Source: Oscillospiraceae bacterium (GTDB lineage: Bacteria > Bacillota > Clostridia > Oscillospirales > Oscillospiraceae). Taken from it: a DNA stretch of 64,000 bases. A program made the translations under genes and the position numbers. Below, in pieces: positions 49,341 to 58,785 of the stretch. The notes under the pieces are model-generated. The model saw nothing but the letters and a program-made list of their open reading frames with translations, did not search any database and was not told the DNA's origin. The stretch is taken from the NCBI GenBank assembly GCA_902795345.1, contig CADBKO010000001.1:181485-245484 (forward strand), given 5' to 3'. Numbering within the stretch: position 1 is the first letter of the stretch; each line of letters starts with the position of its first letter.

Positions 49341-51248
49341 CAGCCCGAATCTGTCTCTCAGCTCCGCGGCGCGCTGCTGGGCGGTTTTTTCGTACCTGCC
49401 GCAGATCTCGCTGATATGCTCCACCATGCCGCAAAACTCGCTGAGCCTGTCGGGGGCGAGCCGCTTGCCGTGCTCGTGCTCGGAGTCCACCTTATTCACC
49501 CAGATCTGCATGATCCTCAGCGGAACCGCTCGAACAAGAATCAGATGTATGTCGCCGGTCACATCGACGGTAATGTTTTCCGAGTAGAAGGATTCGCAGG
49601 CATTTCTCACCACCCGGATCTTCGGGGACAGCCGCGCGTGGATCTCTTCGTATGCCTTGTCCAGGTCTACCTCGTAATCGTCGTCGTCCCGGAGCCCGCT
49701 GTCGTGGCAGAGCCCCGGCTGGGCATATACAAGGTCCTTGACGAAAGACAGCATACAGTTCCCCACGAAGCCGCCGCCCGGGCTCAGATAATCTCTTTCC
49801 TCTTCCGGTCCGTATTTCCGGACCGATCTGCCGACGATCCTTTCATACCGGTCGAGGTTTTCATAAAACAGCCTTTCCTCAAGCCCGAGATGGCCGTATT
49901 TGGCTTCGTCCTTTTCCTCGCTCTCAGCGTCAAGGGCTCGGATCGCTTCCTTCAGGATCGGCCTCAGTGGGACGTCGTTTTCCTCGAAAAGGGCTTCAAC
50001 CCTGCCGATGAGCCTGTCGTGGACCACCTCATAGGGATAGTCTCCCTCCTTGTAATAGGCGTCGTGGATTTGGAGGGCGAGCCGGCAGACCCTGTCGTTG
50101 AGAGCCGGGTCTTCTCTCAGCGCCTCCCGCGGCATCGACTCCAGTATGTCGAGGAAATCGTCCTCCGACTGTTCGAAATCTGTGTAATATTCGCTCGGTG
50201 CGTCGTCGAAAAAGCTGTATTCCTCCGGGGCGGGCAGATGCCGGACGACGCTTTCAAGCCCGAATAGTATATAATCCAGGTTATCCTGCACGTCCTCCGG
50301 CAGGTTTTCAAACTGACCGGGATGCGCTTCCAGGACGGCATAGATCACGTCCTTGTCATGCCTCAGCCGTTCCGACGCGTAGCCGATCGAGTATTCGCAT
50401 CTGCCCACGGCGGAAAGGACAGTCTCCTTGTCGTCTCTCAGCCGCTCCGACGCGTATTCGAGTACGTCGCCTTCGTAATTCTGTATCGCTGTGAGGACGA
50501 TCTCTTTGTCGTCCTTTAGTTTAGCCGACGCGAACTGGAGCGCGTATCCGTCATGTCTCACGGCGGCAAGGATCACGCCCCGGTCCCCGCGCAGATCTTC
50601 GGACGCAAATGCGAGAGCGTTCCACGCCGAGCCCACGGCCGCCGTCACGACGTCCTTGTCCGCGCGTAGGCGCTCCGGCAGGTATTCGAGTACGCTCCCG
50701 TACTGGGAAAGGGCTTTTATTGCGATCTCCCTGTTGCCCCGCACCTTCTCCGAAGCGTAGCGCAGATGATAGAGATCGCCGCCGAGGGAGGCCTCGATCA
50801 CGTCGATATCGTTCTGGAGCTCCTCGGAAAGAAAGGCGATGTTCCCGCCGTCCTTTCTCACAGCGAGGAGCCCGATGCCCTTGTCGTTTCGGAAGGCGTC
50901 TTCCACATATTGGATGACCCCGCTGTTCAGGTTGACCGCCTGCTTAGTAAACTTGCGGTCGCTTCTCAGCTCGTCCGATGCGTAAAGAAAGGCGGAGGGG
51001 CAGTTCTTTGCCGCCTTGAGGACGACGTCCCTGTCCGCTCTCAGCGAGTCGGGCGCGAACCGGAGGCACTCTCCCCGGCGGACGACGAGCTTTTTCATGA
51101 AAACCTCGTCCCTTTTGTCCTCCTCCGACGCGCGCTCCAGCCACGCATACCAGAGGCCCTCCGGGACCTTTCCGATCACGTCCTTTTTTTCGTAGTCCAT
51201 ATACTTGCCTGTCGTTCCCATCGGTATGCCCAATCCGCTGGATTTCAC
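49338..51248 (-). CDS. DUF4116-repeat protein with a novel C-terminal domain
   Basis: A 636-residue protein. From about residue 55 to 310 it consists of roughly ten degenerate 24-residue helical repeats of DUF4116 type, with consensus ASexLRxDKxVVLxAVxxxG (for example YASERLRDDKETVLSAVGRC). An acidic helical middle follows. The C-terminal 170 residues resemble the whole of the upstream neighbour, ending in EFCGMVEHISEICGRYEKTA. The GTG start overlaps the upstream stop by 4 nt; an ATG at 51200 is an alternative. The function is unknown; solenoid repeats suggest protein binding. Confidence 0.78.
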   Translation of the reverse strand: MKSSGLGIPMGTTGKYMDYEKKDVIGKVPEGLWYAWLERASEEDKRDEVFMKKLVVRRGECLRFAPDSLRADRDVVLKAAKNCPSAFLYASDELRSDRKFTKQAVNLNSGVIQYVEDAFRNDKGIGLLAVRKDGGNIAFLSEELQNDIDVIEASLGGDLYHLRYASEKVRGNREIAIKALSQYGSVLEYLPERLRADKDVVTAAVGSAWNALAFASEDLRGDRGVILAAVRHDGYALQFASAKLKDDKEIVLTAIQNYEGDVLEYASERLRDDKETVLSAVGRCEYSIGYASERLRHDKDVIYAVLEAHPGQFENLPEDVQDNLDYILFGLESVVRHLPAPEEYSFFDDAPSEYYTDFEQSEDDFLDILESMPREALREDPALNDRVCRLALQIHDAYYKEGDYPYEVVHDRLIGRVEALFEENDVPLRPILKEAIRALDAESEEKDEAKYGHLGLEERLFYENLDRYERIVGRSVRKYGPEEERDYLSPGGGFVGNCMLSFVKDLVYAQPGLCHDSGLRDDDDYEVDLDKAYEEIHARLSPKIRVVRNACESFYSENITVDVTGDIHLILVRAVPLRIMQIWVNKVDSEHEHGKRLAPDRLSEFCGMVEHISEICGRYEKTAQQRAAELRDRFGL

Positions 51249-51874
51249 AGCCCGTGTTTTTCGGCCGTCATCCGCGCTTTTTCCTCTGCAATGGCTGTAT
51301 AGCGGCCAATGTTGTCATAAATATGCTCGGCGACCCGGCAGAACTCCGCCGTCTGATCGGGGAAGAAGTAGGCGGAACATCTCTCGCAGTCGCCATTGGC
51401 CTGAAGCGCCAGCAGCTCGTCGTTCGTTTCCTCTGCGACCAATCCCATCCAGTCCTCGTCCAGGTCGTCGTCGTATCCATCGACGCGTATCCCGACGGTC
51501 GAGAATGCATGGTGCCCTCGGAGCAGACTGAAGGACAGGATCTCGTTGATCTTTACATAAACGAACTCCGAGAAAATATACCCGATCAAGCCGTGCCGGA
51601 CTTCAAAATGCTCGGCAAGTTCCTTTTTGACCGTTTCGAAGATCGGATCCATATCGATGTAATAAGGGTCCCTGGTCCACTCTCCCACGGGCCTGATCAG
51701 CTCGAAAATAAGCTCTTTCATGAACTCCTTCACGGCGAATCTCACATAAGCCCCGCCGGGCTGAAGGAATTCCCTTGCCGCGTCAACATAGTTGTGTTTC
51801 AAAAGCAGCGGTACATACAGGTCGAGCTTTTCCGTGGCCCTGTCGAATATGGCTTTTTCTTCCTCTTTCGTCAT
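51245..51874 (-). CDS. Unknown protein homologous to the C-terminus of the DUF4116 protein
   Basis: A 209-residue soluble alpha/beta protein. Segments VKEFMKELIFELIRP, YYIDMDPIFETVKKEL and the final EFCRVAEHIYDNIGRYTAIA parallel segments in the C-terminal domain of the next gene (LSFVKDLVYAQ, YEVDLDKAYEEIHARL, EFCGMVEHISEICGRY). The two probably share an undescribed domain and may interact. A single CxxC (CERC) lies near residue 165. The gene overlaps the next by 4 nt. I do not recognise a family. Confidence 0.7.
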   Translation of the reverse strand: MTKEEEKAIFDRATEKLDLYVPLLLKHNYVDAAREFLQPGGAYVRFAVKEFMKELIFELIRPVGEWTRDPYYIDMDPIFETVKKELAEHFEVRHGLIGYIFSEFVYVKINEILSFSLLRGHHAFSTVGIRVDGYDDDLDEDWMGLVAEETNDELLALQANGDCERCSAYFFPDQTAEFCRVAEHIYDNIGRYTAIAEEKARMTAEKHGL

Positions 51875-51927
51875 TTCCTTTACCTCACAGACTTTGATTG
51901 GACGCTATCCCGCTGAACCGGGATCTG

Positions 51928-52230
51928 TCAGAGGGCGGCCAGCCTGCTTTTCAGCAGCGGGATCCCCGTATCGACCCACCACCGGTTATCCACGCCGCCG
52001 GAGCTCATTCCCCCGTGGGCAAACTGTTTTACGACGGCAAAATCCATGTATTTGTCGGTCAGAGCCTTGCCCGAAACGGAGAGGAATTCCTCTTTTATCC
52101 ACTTCTCCAGCTCGTCGGGAGAGATCAGGTCCATGCTCTCCGCGCGTTCCTTCAGGTGATCCCAAAAATACGGATCGCCCCGGAATCCCCAGCTTTTCGG
52201 CTTTTCTTCAAATATCTTGGACAGTTTCAT
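51928..52230 (-). CDS. Small hypothetical protein
   Basis: A 100-residue protein with MKLSKIFEEKPKSWGFRGDP, then YFWDHLKERAESM and FAHGGMSSGGVDNRWWVDTG. It resembles small uncharacterised proteins scattered in Firmicutes with conserved WGxRGDPYFW and AHGGMSSGG motifs. Function is unknown. The start at 52230 follows AAAGGGG. A TATAAT with weak -35 on the minus strand (52273-52278) is a plausible promoter, making this the first gene of the DUF4116 unit. Confidence 0.75.
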   Translation of the reverse strand: MKLSKIFEEKPKSWGFRGDPYFWDHLKERAESMDLISPDELEKWIKEEFLSVSGKALTDKYMDFAVVKQFAHGGMSSGGVDNRWWVDTGIPLLKSRLAAL

Positions 52231-52330
52231 AGCCTCAGCCCCTTTCGACGCTCCGAGTTCTTTACACATACAATTATAAGGGAAAGACAGCCGGAAATCT
52301 ACCCGTTCTTTGAACGGCGTTTCCCCGCCC

Positions 52331-52360
52331 TTGACGGGATCCCGTCATACGTAATACAAT
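52331..52360 (+). promoter_or_regulatory. Promoter of the small acetyltransferase gene
   Basis: TTGACG (52331-52336) and TACAAT (52355-52360) are 18 bp apart, 108 nt before the start codon. Confidence 0.65.
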
Positions 52361-52468
52361 GAACCGGGAAAACCTTCGGAAAGGCCGGAAACAAAGGAAG
52401 CCCATCCTGCTCAGCTTCCGGCCGGAATCCTTCGAACCGCTGGGAGCGGGCGTGAAAAGGAGGCCGTT

Positions 52469-52885
52469 ATGACCATCCGATATGCCGCACAGACCGACCT
52501 GGCCGCCTGCCTGTCCCTGGACGGGCACATCCCGGAGGGGGAGTATGCTTCCAAGCTGGCGGCGAAGCAGGCCTATATCCTGTCCGAAGCCGGGGAGGTC
52601 CGGGCGCTCCTGCGCTACGGCCTCTTCTGGGACAGCATCCCTTTTTGCAGCCTGCTCTTTGTGGCGGAGGAGCGCCGGGGGCATGGCCTCGGCAGGGCGC
52701 TGGCGGAATTCTGGGAGCGGGACATGAAGGTACGGGGCTTCGGCCTCGTGATGACCTCCACCCAGGCGGACGAGGAGGGACAGCATTTCTGGCGGAAGCT
52801 GGGCTACAAGGACTGCGGCGGCTTTACCCTGCCCTTTCCCGGCTATGAGCAGCCCCTGGAGCTGATCCTGGCCAAACCGCTGTGA
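52469..52885 (+). CDS. GNAT-family N-acetyltransferase
   Basis: A 138-residue GNAT enzyme, with IRYAAQTDLAACLSLDGHI at the N-terminus, LLFVAEERRGHGLGRALAEFWER containing the acetyl-CoA pyrophosphate loop (RRGHGLG), and STQADEEGQHFWRKLGYKD in the C-terminal strand-helix. The acceptor is unknown. AAAAGGAGG lies 5-7 nt upstream of the ATG. It returns to the high-GC composition of the core genome. Confidence 0.9.
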   Translation: MTIRYAAQTDLAACLSLDGHIPEGEYASKLAAKQAYILSEAGEVRALLRYGLFWDSIPFCSLLFVAEERRGHGLGRALAEFWERDMKVRGFGLVMTSTQADEEGQHFWRKLGYKDCGGFTLPFPGYEQPLELILAKPL

Positions 52886-52905
52886 CCGCCCCGGAAATCC
52901 CCCTC

Positions 52906-52934
52906 TGGAAATCCCTTCCGGGAGGGAGTATAAT
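52906..52934 (+). promoter_or_regulatory. Promoter of the Old Yellow Enzyme family gene
   Basis: TGGAAA (52906-52911) and a perfect TATAAT (52929-52934) are 17 bp apart, 39 nt before the start codon. Confidence 0.6.
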
Positions 52935-52973
52935 GGACAAAATGCCATTTGCACAGGAAGGAGAACCGGACGA

Positions 52974-54899
52974 ATGAACGAGCAGAAATATCCCCATCTC
53001 TTTTCCCCCATCATAGCGGGTGGGACCCTCTTCCGCAACCGCATCTTCGCCGCCCCCACAGGGGTGTCCTTTGTGGACAGCGACGGCCTGCTGATGCCGG
53101 AGGTCGGAGCCTACTATGAGCGCAAGGCCCTGGGCGGCGCGGCCAGCGTCTGCATCAGCGGCGGCGGCGTCAGCCGCCGGGGCATGGCCTACGGCGGGGG
53201 CATGCTGCCCTATGAGAACCACCGGGGCATGCCCTTCTACACTTATGTGACCAATTCCATCACCCGCCATGGCTGCGTGGCCGCTCTGGAGCTGCAGCAC
53301 GGCGGCATCCACTCCGACCAGGCCCAGGACCTGGGCATCCAGACCTATGGGCCCAGCGACACGGAGTTCCACGGCAAGCCCGTCCTGGCCATGACGGAGG
53401 AGATCATCCGGGAGACCATCGACGACTTTGTAAAGGGCGCGAAATATGCCAAGCGGGCCGGCTTCGGCATGGTCACCGTCCACGGCGGCCACGGCTGGCT
53501 CATCCACCAGTTCATCTCCCAGAAGACCAACAAGCGCACGGACCAGTGGGGCGGCAGCACCTTTAACCGCACCCGTCTGGCCCGGGAGATCTGCAAGGCC
53601 ATCAAGGAAAATGTGCCCGGGCTCGTGGTGGAGCTGCGCATCAGCGGCTTTGAGGGCACGCCCGACGGCTTCGAGATCGACGAGGGCATCCGCATCGCGG
53701 AGTGCCTGGACGGCTATGTGGACATCCTCCATGTCTCCGCGGGCAGCAGCCGCTTCACCGTGACCCATCCCTCCATGTTCGATCCGGACGGGGTGAATGT
53801 CCGCCTGGCCGCCGCCATCAAGCCCCACATGAAGGTCTCCAAGGTCGCCACCGTGGGCGCTCTCAGCGACCCGGCCCTTCTGGAGGAGATCATCGCCTCC
53901 GGCAAGGCGGACATCGTGGAGATGGCCCGGGGCCTCATCGCGGACCCGGATCTGCCCAACAAGGCCCGCACGGGCCGGGATTGGGACATCGACCGCTGCC
54001 TGCGCTGCTACCACTGCTTCAGCGAGGTCATGTCCTCCGGCCAGTTCTGCTGCACCCTGAATCCCACCATCGGGCGGGAGGAGGAGTATTCCACCGCGCC
54101 TCTGCCCGCGGAGAAGAAGGACGTGGTGGTAGTGGGCGGCGGCATCGCCGGTATGCAGGCCGCCGTCACCGCGGCCAGGCGGGGCCATCGGGTGCGCCTC
54201 TATGAAAAGAGCGGCCGCTTGGGGGGCGTCCTCCTCTGCGAGGAGCAGGTGCCCTTCAAGAAGCACCTGGCGGAATACCTGGATCGCCAGGCCCTGCGGC
54301 TGGAGAAGGCGGGGGTGGAAGTGTTCCTGAACCACGCCCTCACCCCGGAGGAGGCCTCCAAACTGGGTGCGGACGTGATCATCGCCGCCATCGGCTCGGA
54401 GCAGGCCATGCCCCCCATCCCCGGCCTGGAGAATACCGTCCCCGTGACGGAGGCCTATGCCGGGCCGGAGAAGCTGGGGCAGAAGGTGGTCATCCTGGGT
54501 GGGGGCATGGCCGGCACGGAGCTGGCCATCTATCTCAAGGGCCTGGGGAAGGAGCCCGTGGTGGTGGAAATGGCGCCGCGGCTGAATTTCGCCAATAATT
54601 CCTGCCATTCTTCCGCCGTCATGGAGCAGCTGGGGAAGCTGGCGATCCCCACCCACACCGGCACGAAGGTGACGGCGGTGGAGGCTGGGCGCGTCAGGTG
54701 CTCTGCCGGGGGAGAGGAAAAAACCTTCTCCGCCGACAGCGTGGTGAACGCCCTGGGGCGGACGCCCCTTCAGGAGGCTGCGGCAGCCTTCGCCCCCTGC
54801 GCTCCCGTGTTCTATCCCATCGGGGACTGCCTGGCGGCGAAGAACGTGTATGAAGCCAACCGGCTGGGCTTCAACGTCGCCATGGACATCGGCAAATAA
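52974..54899 (+). CDS. NADH:flavin oxidoreductase, 2,4-dienoyl-CoA reductase-like
   Basis: A 641-residue multidomain reductase. The TIM-barrel Old Yellow Enzyme domain (1 to about 340) has FRNRIFAAPTG, LELQHGG and VTVHGGHGWLIHQFIS. A [4Fe-4S] cysteine cluster follows (CLRCYHCFSEVMSSGQFCC, about residues 342-361). The FAD/NAD domain starts VVVVGGGIAGMQAAV, with a second nucleotide loop VVILGGGMAGTELAI. The layout matches FadH and the bile-acid enzymes BaiCD/BaiH, which reduce enoyl or enone double bonds. The substrate cannot be told from sequence. AAGGAG precedes the ATG. Confidence 0.92.
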   Translation: MNEQKYPHLFSPIIAGGTLFRNRIFAAPTGVSFVDSDGLLMPEVGAYYERKALGGAASVCISGGGVSRRGMAYGGGMLPYENHRGMPFYTYVTNSITRHGCVAALELQHGGIHSDQAQDLGIQTYGPSDTEFHGKPVLAMTEEIIRETIDDFVKGAKYAKRAGFGMVTVHGGHGWLIHQFISQKTNKRTDQWGGSTFNRTRLAREICKAIKENVPGLVVELRISGFEGTPDGFEIDEGIRIAECLDGYVDILHVSAGSSRFTVTHPSMFDPDGVNVRLAAAIKPHMKVSKVATVGALSDPALLEEIIASGKADIVEMARGLIADPDLPNKARTGRDWDIDRCLRCYHCFSEVMSSGQFCCTLNPTIGREEEYSTAPLPAEKKDVVVVGGGIAGMQAAVTAARRGHRVRLYEKSGRLGGVLLCEEQVPFKKHLAEYLDRQALRLEKAGVEVFLNHALTPEEASKLGADVIIAAIGSEQAMPPIPGLENTVPVTEAYAGPEKLGQKVVILGGGMAGTELAIYLKGLGKEPVVVEMAPRLNFANNSCHSSAVMEQLGKLAIPTHTGTKVTAVEAGRVRCSAGGEEKTFSADSVVNALGRTPLQEAAAAFAPCAPVFYPIGDCLAAKNVYEANRLGFNVAMDIGK

Positions 54900-54907
54900 G
54901 AATCACC

Positions 54908-54946
54908 GGCGCGCCCTCCGGGATCACCCGGAGGGCACGCGATTTT
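54908..54946 (+). terminator. Terminator after the Old Yellow Enzyme gene
   Basis: GCCCTCCGGG and CCCGGAGGGC form a 10-bp stem with an ATCA loop, extended by CGC/GCG, then GATTTT. Confidence 0.72.
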
Positions 54947-54960
54947 GAGAGGAAGGGACT

Positions 54961-55848
54961 ATGAAAAAGACTGCGATCCTGCGCTCTGCCTGCCTGGGCT
55001 TCCTGGCGGCGCTGGCCCTGTTCGGCCTGGGCTGCCATCGGAAGGAAAAGCCGACCGAGTCGCCAAAGCCCTCTCCCACGGAGAAACCGGCGGGGAAGGA
55101 TGCGTCCTTTGAGGGCCAGTGGGCGGATGTCAACGGCGATACCACCCTGGAGATCAAGGGGGACACCCTGACCGTCCGCTTCGGCAGCTGGTCGGAGGAA
55201 TACCGCTTCACGGTGAACAAGACCGACTACGGCACGAGCCTCAAAAGCGAGGAGGGCGGCTTCGGCGTCATGTCGGAGCTGGACGTTTTGGAGGACGGGA
55301 GCCTCCGCGCCTTTGAGATGATCCTGGACGGAGAGGGGCATACCTATCACTTCGTCCGCCCGGAGGCGTTGGAGGCGGAGAAGGAGATCAAGGATCTGAG
55401 CCGGGACGCCCCCAAGGAGATCGCCTCCACGGAGCTTGCCAGCTTCTCCCTCAGCTTCCGCAACTACGGCGGCAGCTACGGCCTGGACAGCCGCTGGCCC
55501 TCCAGCAGTTACGACTGGGAGCTGAAAAAGCAGGAGGACGGCAGCTACCGGATGGATTTCCGCGTGATGGGGGATTCCTATGTGGCCCTGAACTATTCCG
55601 AAATGGTCAGCGGGGACTATGCCGAGGGCCTGGCGAAGCTCTTGACGGACCTGGGCGTCGTCGGCTATAACGGCTACTACATGACCAACAGCGTCTCCAA
55701 GCCCGGCTACAGCCTCTATGCCACCTACGCCTCCGGGGAAAAGCTCAGCGTCCGCGCCTCCGGCGACGCGGGGGATACCTGTGTGTTCGATCTGCCCGCC
55801 CTGCTGGACTATGCCGCGGAGCAGGATCTTTTCCGCGACGAATATTGA
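54961..55848 (+). CDS. Predicted lipoprotein of unknown function
   Basis: A 295-residue lipoprotein whose signal ends LALFGLGC (lipid cysteine near residue 25), followed by a Ser/Pro/Glu linker. The mature protein has two beta-rich halves: GQWADVNGDTTLEIKGDTLTV-like sheets resembling lipocalin-like or copper-resistance folds, and a second half from about residue 155 (FSLSFRNYGGSYGL). No family is recognised. A GAGGAAGGGA ribosome binding site precedes the ATG. It ends 10 nt before the CE15-like gene, so the two form an operon. Confidence 0.8.
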   Translation: MKKTAILRSACLGFLAALALFGLGCHRKEKPTESPKPSPTEKPAGKDASFEGQWADVNGDTTLEIKGDTLTVRFGSWSEEYRFTVNKTDYGTSLKSEEGGFGVMSELDVLEDGSLRAFEMILDGEGHTYHFVRPEALEAEKEIKDLSRDAPKEIASTELASFSLSFRNYGGSYGLDSRWPSSSYDWELKKQEDGSYRMDFRVMGDSYVALNYSEMVSGDYAEGLAKLLTDLGVVGYNGYYMTNSVSKPGYSLYATYASGEKLSVRASGDAGDTCVFDLPALLDYAAEQDLFRDEY

Positions 55849-55858
55849 GGTGAGCGTG

Positions 55859-58738
55859 ATGAAGAAGATCGTGAATCCCGACGCGCCCCGCCCCTATTTC
55901 CCCGATCCCCGGGAGCTGGATGTGCTGCCGGATCAGCCCGGCCTGCCGGACCTTTTCGAATTTCTGGACCCGGAGAAGGGCCGGGTGGAGAAGCCGGAGG
56001 ACTGGGAGAAGCGGCGGCTGGAGCTGCTGGACGAGCTGAAATACTATCTGTATGGCAGCCGCCTGGATCCCTTGAAGGAGGATACCGCCGTCACCGCCAT
56101 CCGGGAGAATTACCGCTATGACTGGGTGGCAGGCGTCATGCCGGGGAAGCAAAGCTGGTTCGGTTACGATGCGCCGCCGCTTTTGCCGGAAGGCAGCGTC
56201 ACCATGCGCGTCATGGACCTGAGCGCCTTCGGCATGGGGAAACTCTATGCCGACGTGGCCCCGGAGGAGGGCTATGTCCATGCCGGGGCGGATTTCCCCC
56301 TGCCCGGCGGCCTGGGCGTCTGGAAGACGGGGGAGGGCTGGGCGCAGCACCCGGAGCTGGTGAAGAAGGAGCTGCTGCCCACGGTGACAGTGGAGATCAC
56401 CATCCGGGACACGAACCCCCTCAACGCCCCCTGGCGTTCCGACAAGGCGGCGAAGGAGGGCGTGAAGCACACTTTCGACATCCGCTTCCCCCGGCAGACG
56501 GAGGGGAGCACGGAAGCGCGGGACGGACGGGGTTATCCCGTCCTGGTCTGCCTGGGCGGCCTCTCGGAAGAGCAGATCGTGACCCTGAACCGGAACGGCT
56601 ATGTCTATCTCAGCGTCAACGACGCCACGGACCCGGACCGGGGAGAGCTGGCAAAGTATGAGCTGCTCTATCCCCCCACGGACCCGGTGGCGCGGAAGGA
56701 GGCCCCCTTCCAGAGCCCCTATATGGTGGATAGCGGCAATCTGATGCATTCCGGCTGGATGGCTTCCCGGGCCCTGGACGCCCTGGAGAATTACATGCGC
56801 CTGGGCGAGGCGGAGAAAAAAGCCCTTCATCCCCGAGTGCGCCTGCCGAAGACGGACGTGTATGCCTCCGCCGTCACCGGCTGCTCCAACAACGGCAAGC
56901 GGGCCATCGTGGCCGGGGTCTTCGACACCGGCGACGGGGGCGACACCCGCTTCGACATCATCGCCCCCAGCGATCCCGGGGGCGGCGGCGCATCCGGCTT
57001 CCGCTGCGCCACGGAGGGCCAGCTTTTCAGCTATGAGCCCCCGGTGCAGAACGGCCCGGAGGGCGTGGTGGTCCACGACTATGCCTATGGCTTCAATGAG
57101 ACCACCCAGCGGGCCGTGCAGAACACCGGGGAGGACCAGTGGTTCTGTGACCGGGCCCAGGTCTTCACCACCCGGCCCGACCTGGCGGACAACGTGCCCA
57201 TCGACGCCCACAGCCTCCTGGCGGCCTTCTTCACCCGGAAGGAGGACCGGTATTTCCTGACCTGGACCGGGGAGGGGCAGGATGCCTGGCTCAGCAGTCC
57301 CGCCACGGTGATGAACACCCAGGCCGCCCGGGAGGTCTGCGAGTTCCTGGGGCGGGGGGACGCCGCCGTGATCGTCCGGGACCAGGCCCACGCCAACCAG
57401 GACCGGGACCTGCCGGACCTGATCGCCCTCATGGACAAGGTGTTTTACGGAAAGGACAAGCTGGTGCGGCGGTTCCATGCCTCCCTCACGGCCCCCGGCG
57501 GGGTCCTGGCGGCGGACGGCAGCGGCGCGATCCTGCCGGACAAGGAGTTCCGCTCCCTGCGGGAGATGGAGCGCAGCCCCTATTTCCTCCCCAGCGCCTG
57601 GCTCCCCTGGAGCCGCCCGGGGAAGCATGTTCTCTGGACGGAGGCCAACTCTGTCACGGCGGGGGTGGGCGCGACCCTGACCTTCCATACCGACGCCCGG
57701 CTTCTGCGCCTCCGGCTGCCCGACGGACGGGAAAAGACCGCCCCGGCGGAAAAGGGGCTGGCGCAGCTGACCCTCAGCCCGGCGGAAGCCCTGGCGGGCT
57801 GCTACCTGGCCGCTGCCGAGGGGGAGAAGGCCGGGAAGGAGATCGAGCTGCGGGGCTGGACGGTGCCCGACGCCTTGCGCCACAGCGTCACGGACAACAG
57901 CGCCCTGGGCCACGACGTAGGCTCCGGCGTCGCCTTCACCACCCCCGTGCTGAACTGGCTGGATCCCCGGGATCCGCCCCGGCTCTATCTGAATGGGACC
58001 CCTCTCCCCGCGGACCAGTATGACTATGACAACGCAGTGACCCTGCCCGACGGTTCGGTGGCGCCCCAGAGCGGCTACCTGCAGCCCTACGGAGCCACCG
58101 TCATCCTCTTTGAAGGCACGGAGGGCTGGAAGCTGCCCCTGGGCGAGCGGGCGGTGTTCTCCCTGCGGAATGTCCGGCTGGAGGCCCTGCGGGATTTCGT
58201 GGTGAACATGGACGTGGAACTGGAAAAGTTCGATCCCAATGCGGGAATCCCCAACAGTAAGCCCCGGATGCGCTTCCGCACCGTGTACCGCGCCAAGAGC
58301 ACCCAGACCCCCGTGTGGCCTCCCCAGCGGCGGCAGGATACCCCGCGGCTGGGGCTGCCCGCCGGGGAGGAACGCTGGCCTCTCCTGGGGAACTGGGCCT
58401 CCGACTTCGATGAAAAGGGCGAGCTGAAGCCCATCGACGAGATACGCCCTCTGCTGACGGCGCCCGTGCCTGCGGCTTACGGGGCGGAGGTGCGCCTGCT
58501 GGAAGGGGATAGGAGCGGCTTCACCCTGGGCTTCAGCGAAAAAGTGAGCACCCGGGACCTGGCCCTGGCGGTGAACGTACCCGGCTATGCCTGGACCTGG
58601 GCGGCGGACGGCCGCAGCCTCCGGGTGGACTACGACGCCCCGGCTGCGGGGGAAGTGACCGCCTTCCTTTTCCGCAGCGTGGATGGGGAAGGGAATATGA
58701 TCGGCGGCCCGCAGCGGTTTACCGTCCCGGCGGAATAA
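55859..58738 (+). CDS. Large CE15-like (glucuronoyl esterase-like) alpha/beta hydrolase
   Basis: A 959-residue protein without a signal peptide. The central hydrolase resembles carbohydrate esterase family 15: the nucleophile motif is VTGCSNNGK (S343, where CE15 usually has GCSRxGK), then IIAPSDPGGGGASGFR (acidic residue D372 where CE15 often has glutamate) and a histidine in RDQAHANQ (H511). C-terminal beta-rich modules (about 560-959) include a bacterial Ig-like end. CE15 enzymes cut glucuronic-acid esters that link lignin to xylan; cytoplasmic location here would imply a small or imported substrate. The start follows GAGGTG; upstream frame overlaps the lipoprotein gene. Confidence 0.75.
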   Translation: MKKIVNPDAPRPYFPDPRELDVLPDQPGLPDLFEFLDPEKGRVEKPEDWEKRRLELLDELKYYLYGSRLDPLKEDTAVTAIRENYRYDWVAGVMPGKQSWFGYDAPPLLPEGSVTMRVMDLSAFGMGKLYADVAPEEGYVHAGADFPLPGGLGVWKTGEGWAQHPELVKKELLPTVTVEITIRDTNPLNAPWRSDKAAKEGVKHTFDIRFPRQTEGSTEARDGRGYPVLVCLGGLSEEQIVTLNRNGYVYLSVNDATDPDRGELAKYELLYPPTDPVARKEAPFQSPYMVDSGNLMHSGWMASRALDALENYMRLGEAEKKALHPRVRLPKTDVYASAVTGCSNNGKRAIVAGVFDTGDGGDTRFDIIAPSDPGGGGASGFRCATEGQLFSYEPPVQNGPEGVVVHDYAYGFNETTQRAVQNTGEDQWFCDRAQVFTTRPDLADNVPIDAHSLLAAFFTRKEDRYFLTWTGEGQDAWLSSPATVMNTQAAREVCEFLGRGDAAVIVRDQAHANQDRDLPDLIALMDKVFYGKDKLVRRFHASLTAPGGVLAADGSGAILPDKEFRSLREMERSPYFLPSAWLPWSRPGKHVLWTEANSVTAGVGATLTFHTDARLLRLRLPDGREKTAPAEKGLAQLTLSPAEALAGCYLAAAEGEKAGKEIELRGWTVPDALRHSVTDNSALGHDVGSGVAFTTPVLNWLDPRDPPRLYLNGTPLPADQYDYDNAVTLPDGSVAPQSGYLQPYGATVILFEGTEGWKLPLGERAVFSLRNVRLEALRDFVVNMDVELEKFDPNAGIPNSKPRMRFRTVYRAKSTQTPVWPPQRRQDTPRLGLPAGEERWPLLGNWASDFDEKGELKPIDEIRPLLTAPVPAAYGAEVRLLEGDRSGFTLGFSEKVSTRDLALAVNVPGYAWTWAADGRSLRVDYDAPAAGEVTAFLFRSVDGEGNMIGGPQRFTVPAE

Positions 58739-58752
58739 AGACTATCCGACAA

Positions 58753-58785
58753 ACACGCCCTCCGGCTTCGAAAGCCGGAGGGCGT
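58753..58785. terminator. CE15 gene terminator, first copy
   Basis: CGCCCTCCGGCTT and AAGCCGGAGGGCG form a 13-bp stem with a CG centre. The 33-bp stretch is repeated exactly at 58986-59018. In this copy the bases after the stem are the beginning of the inserted element. Confidence 0.75.
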
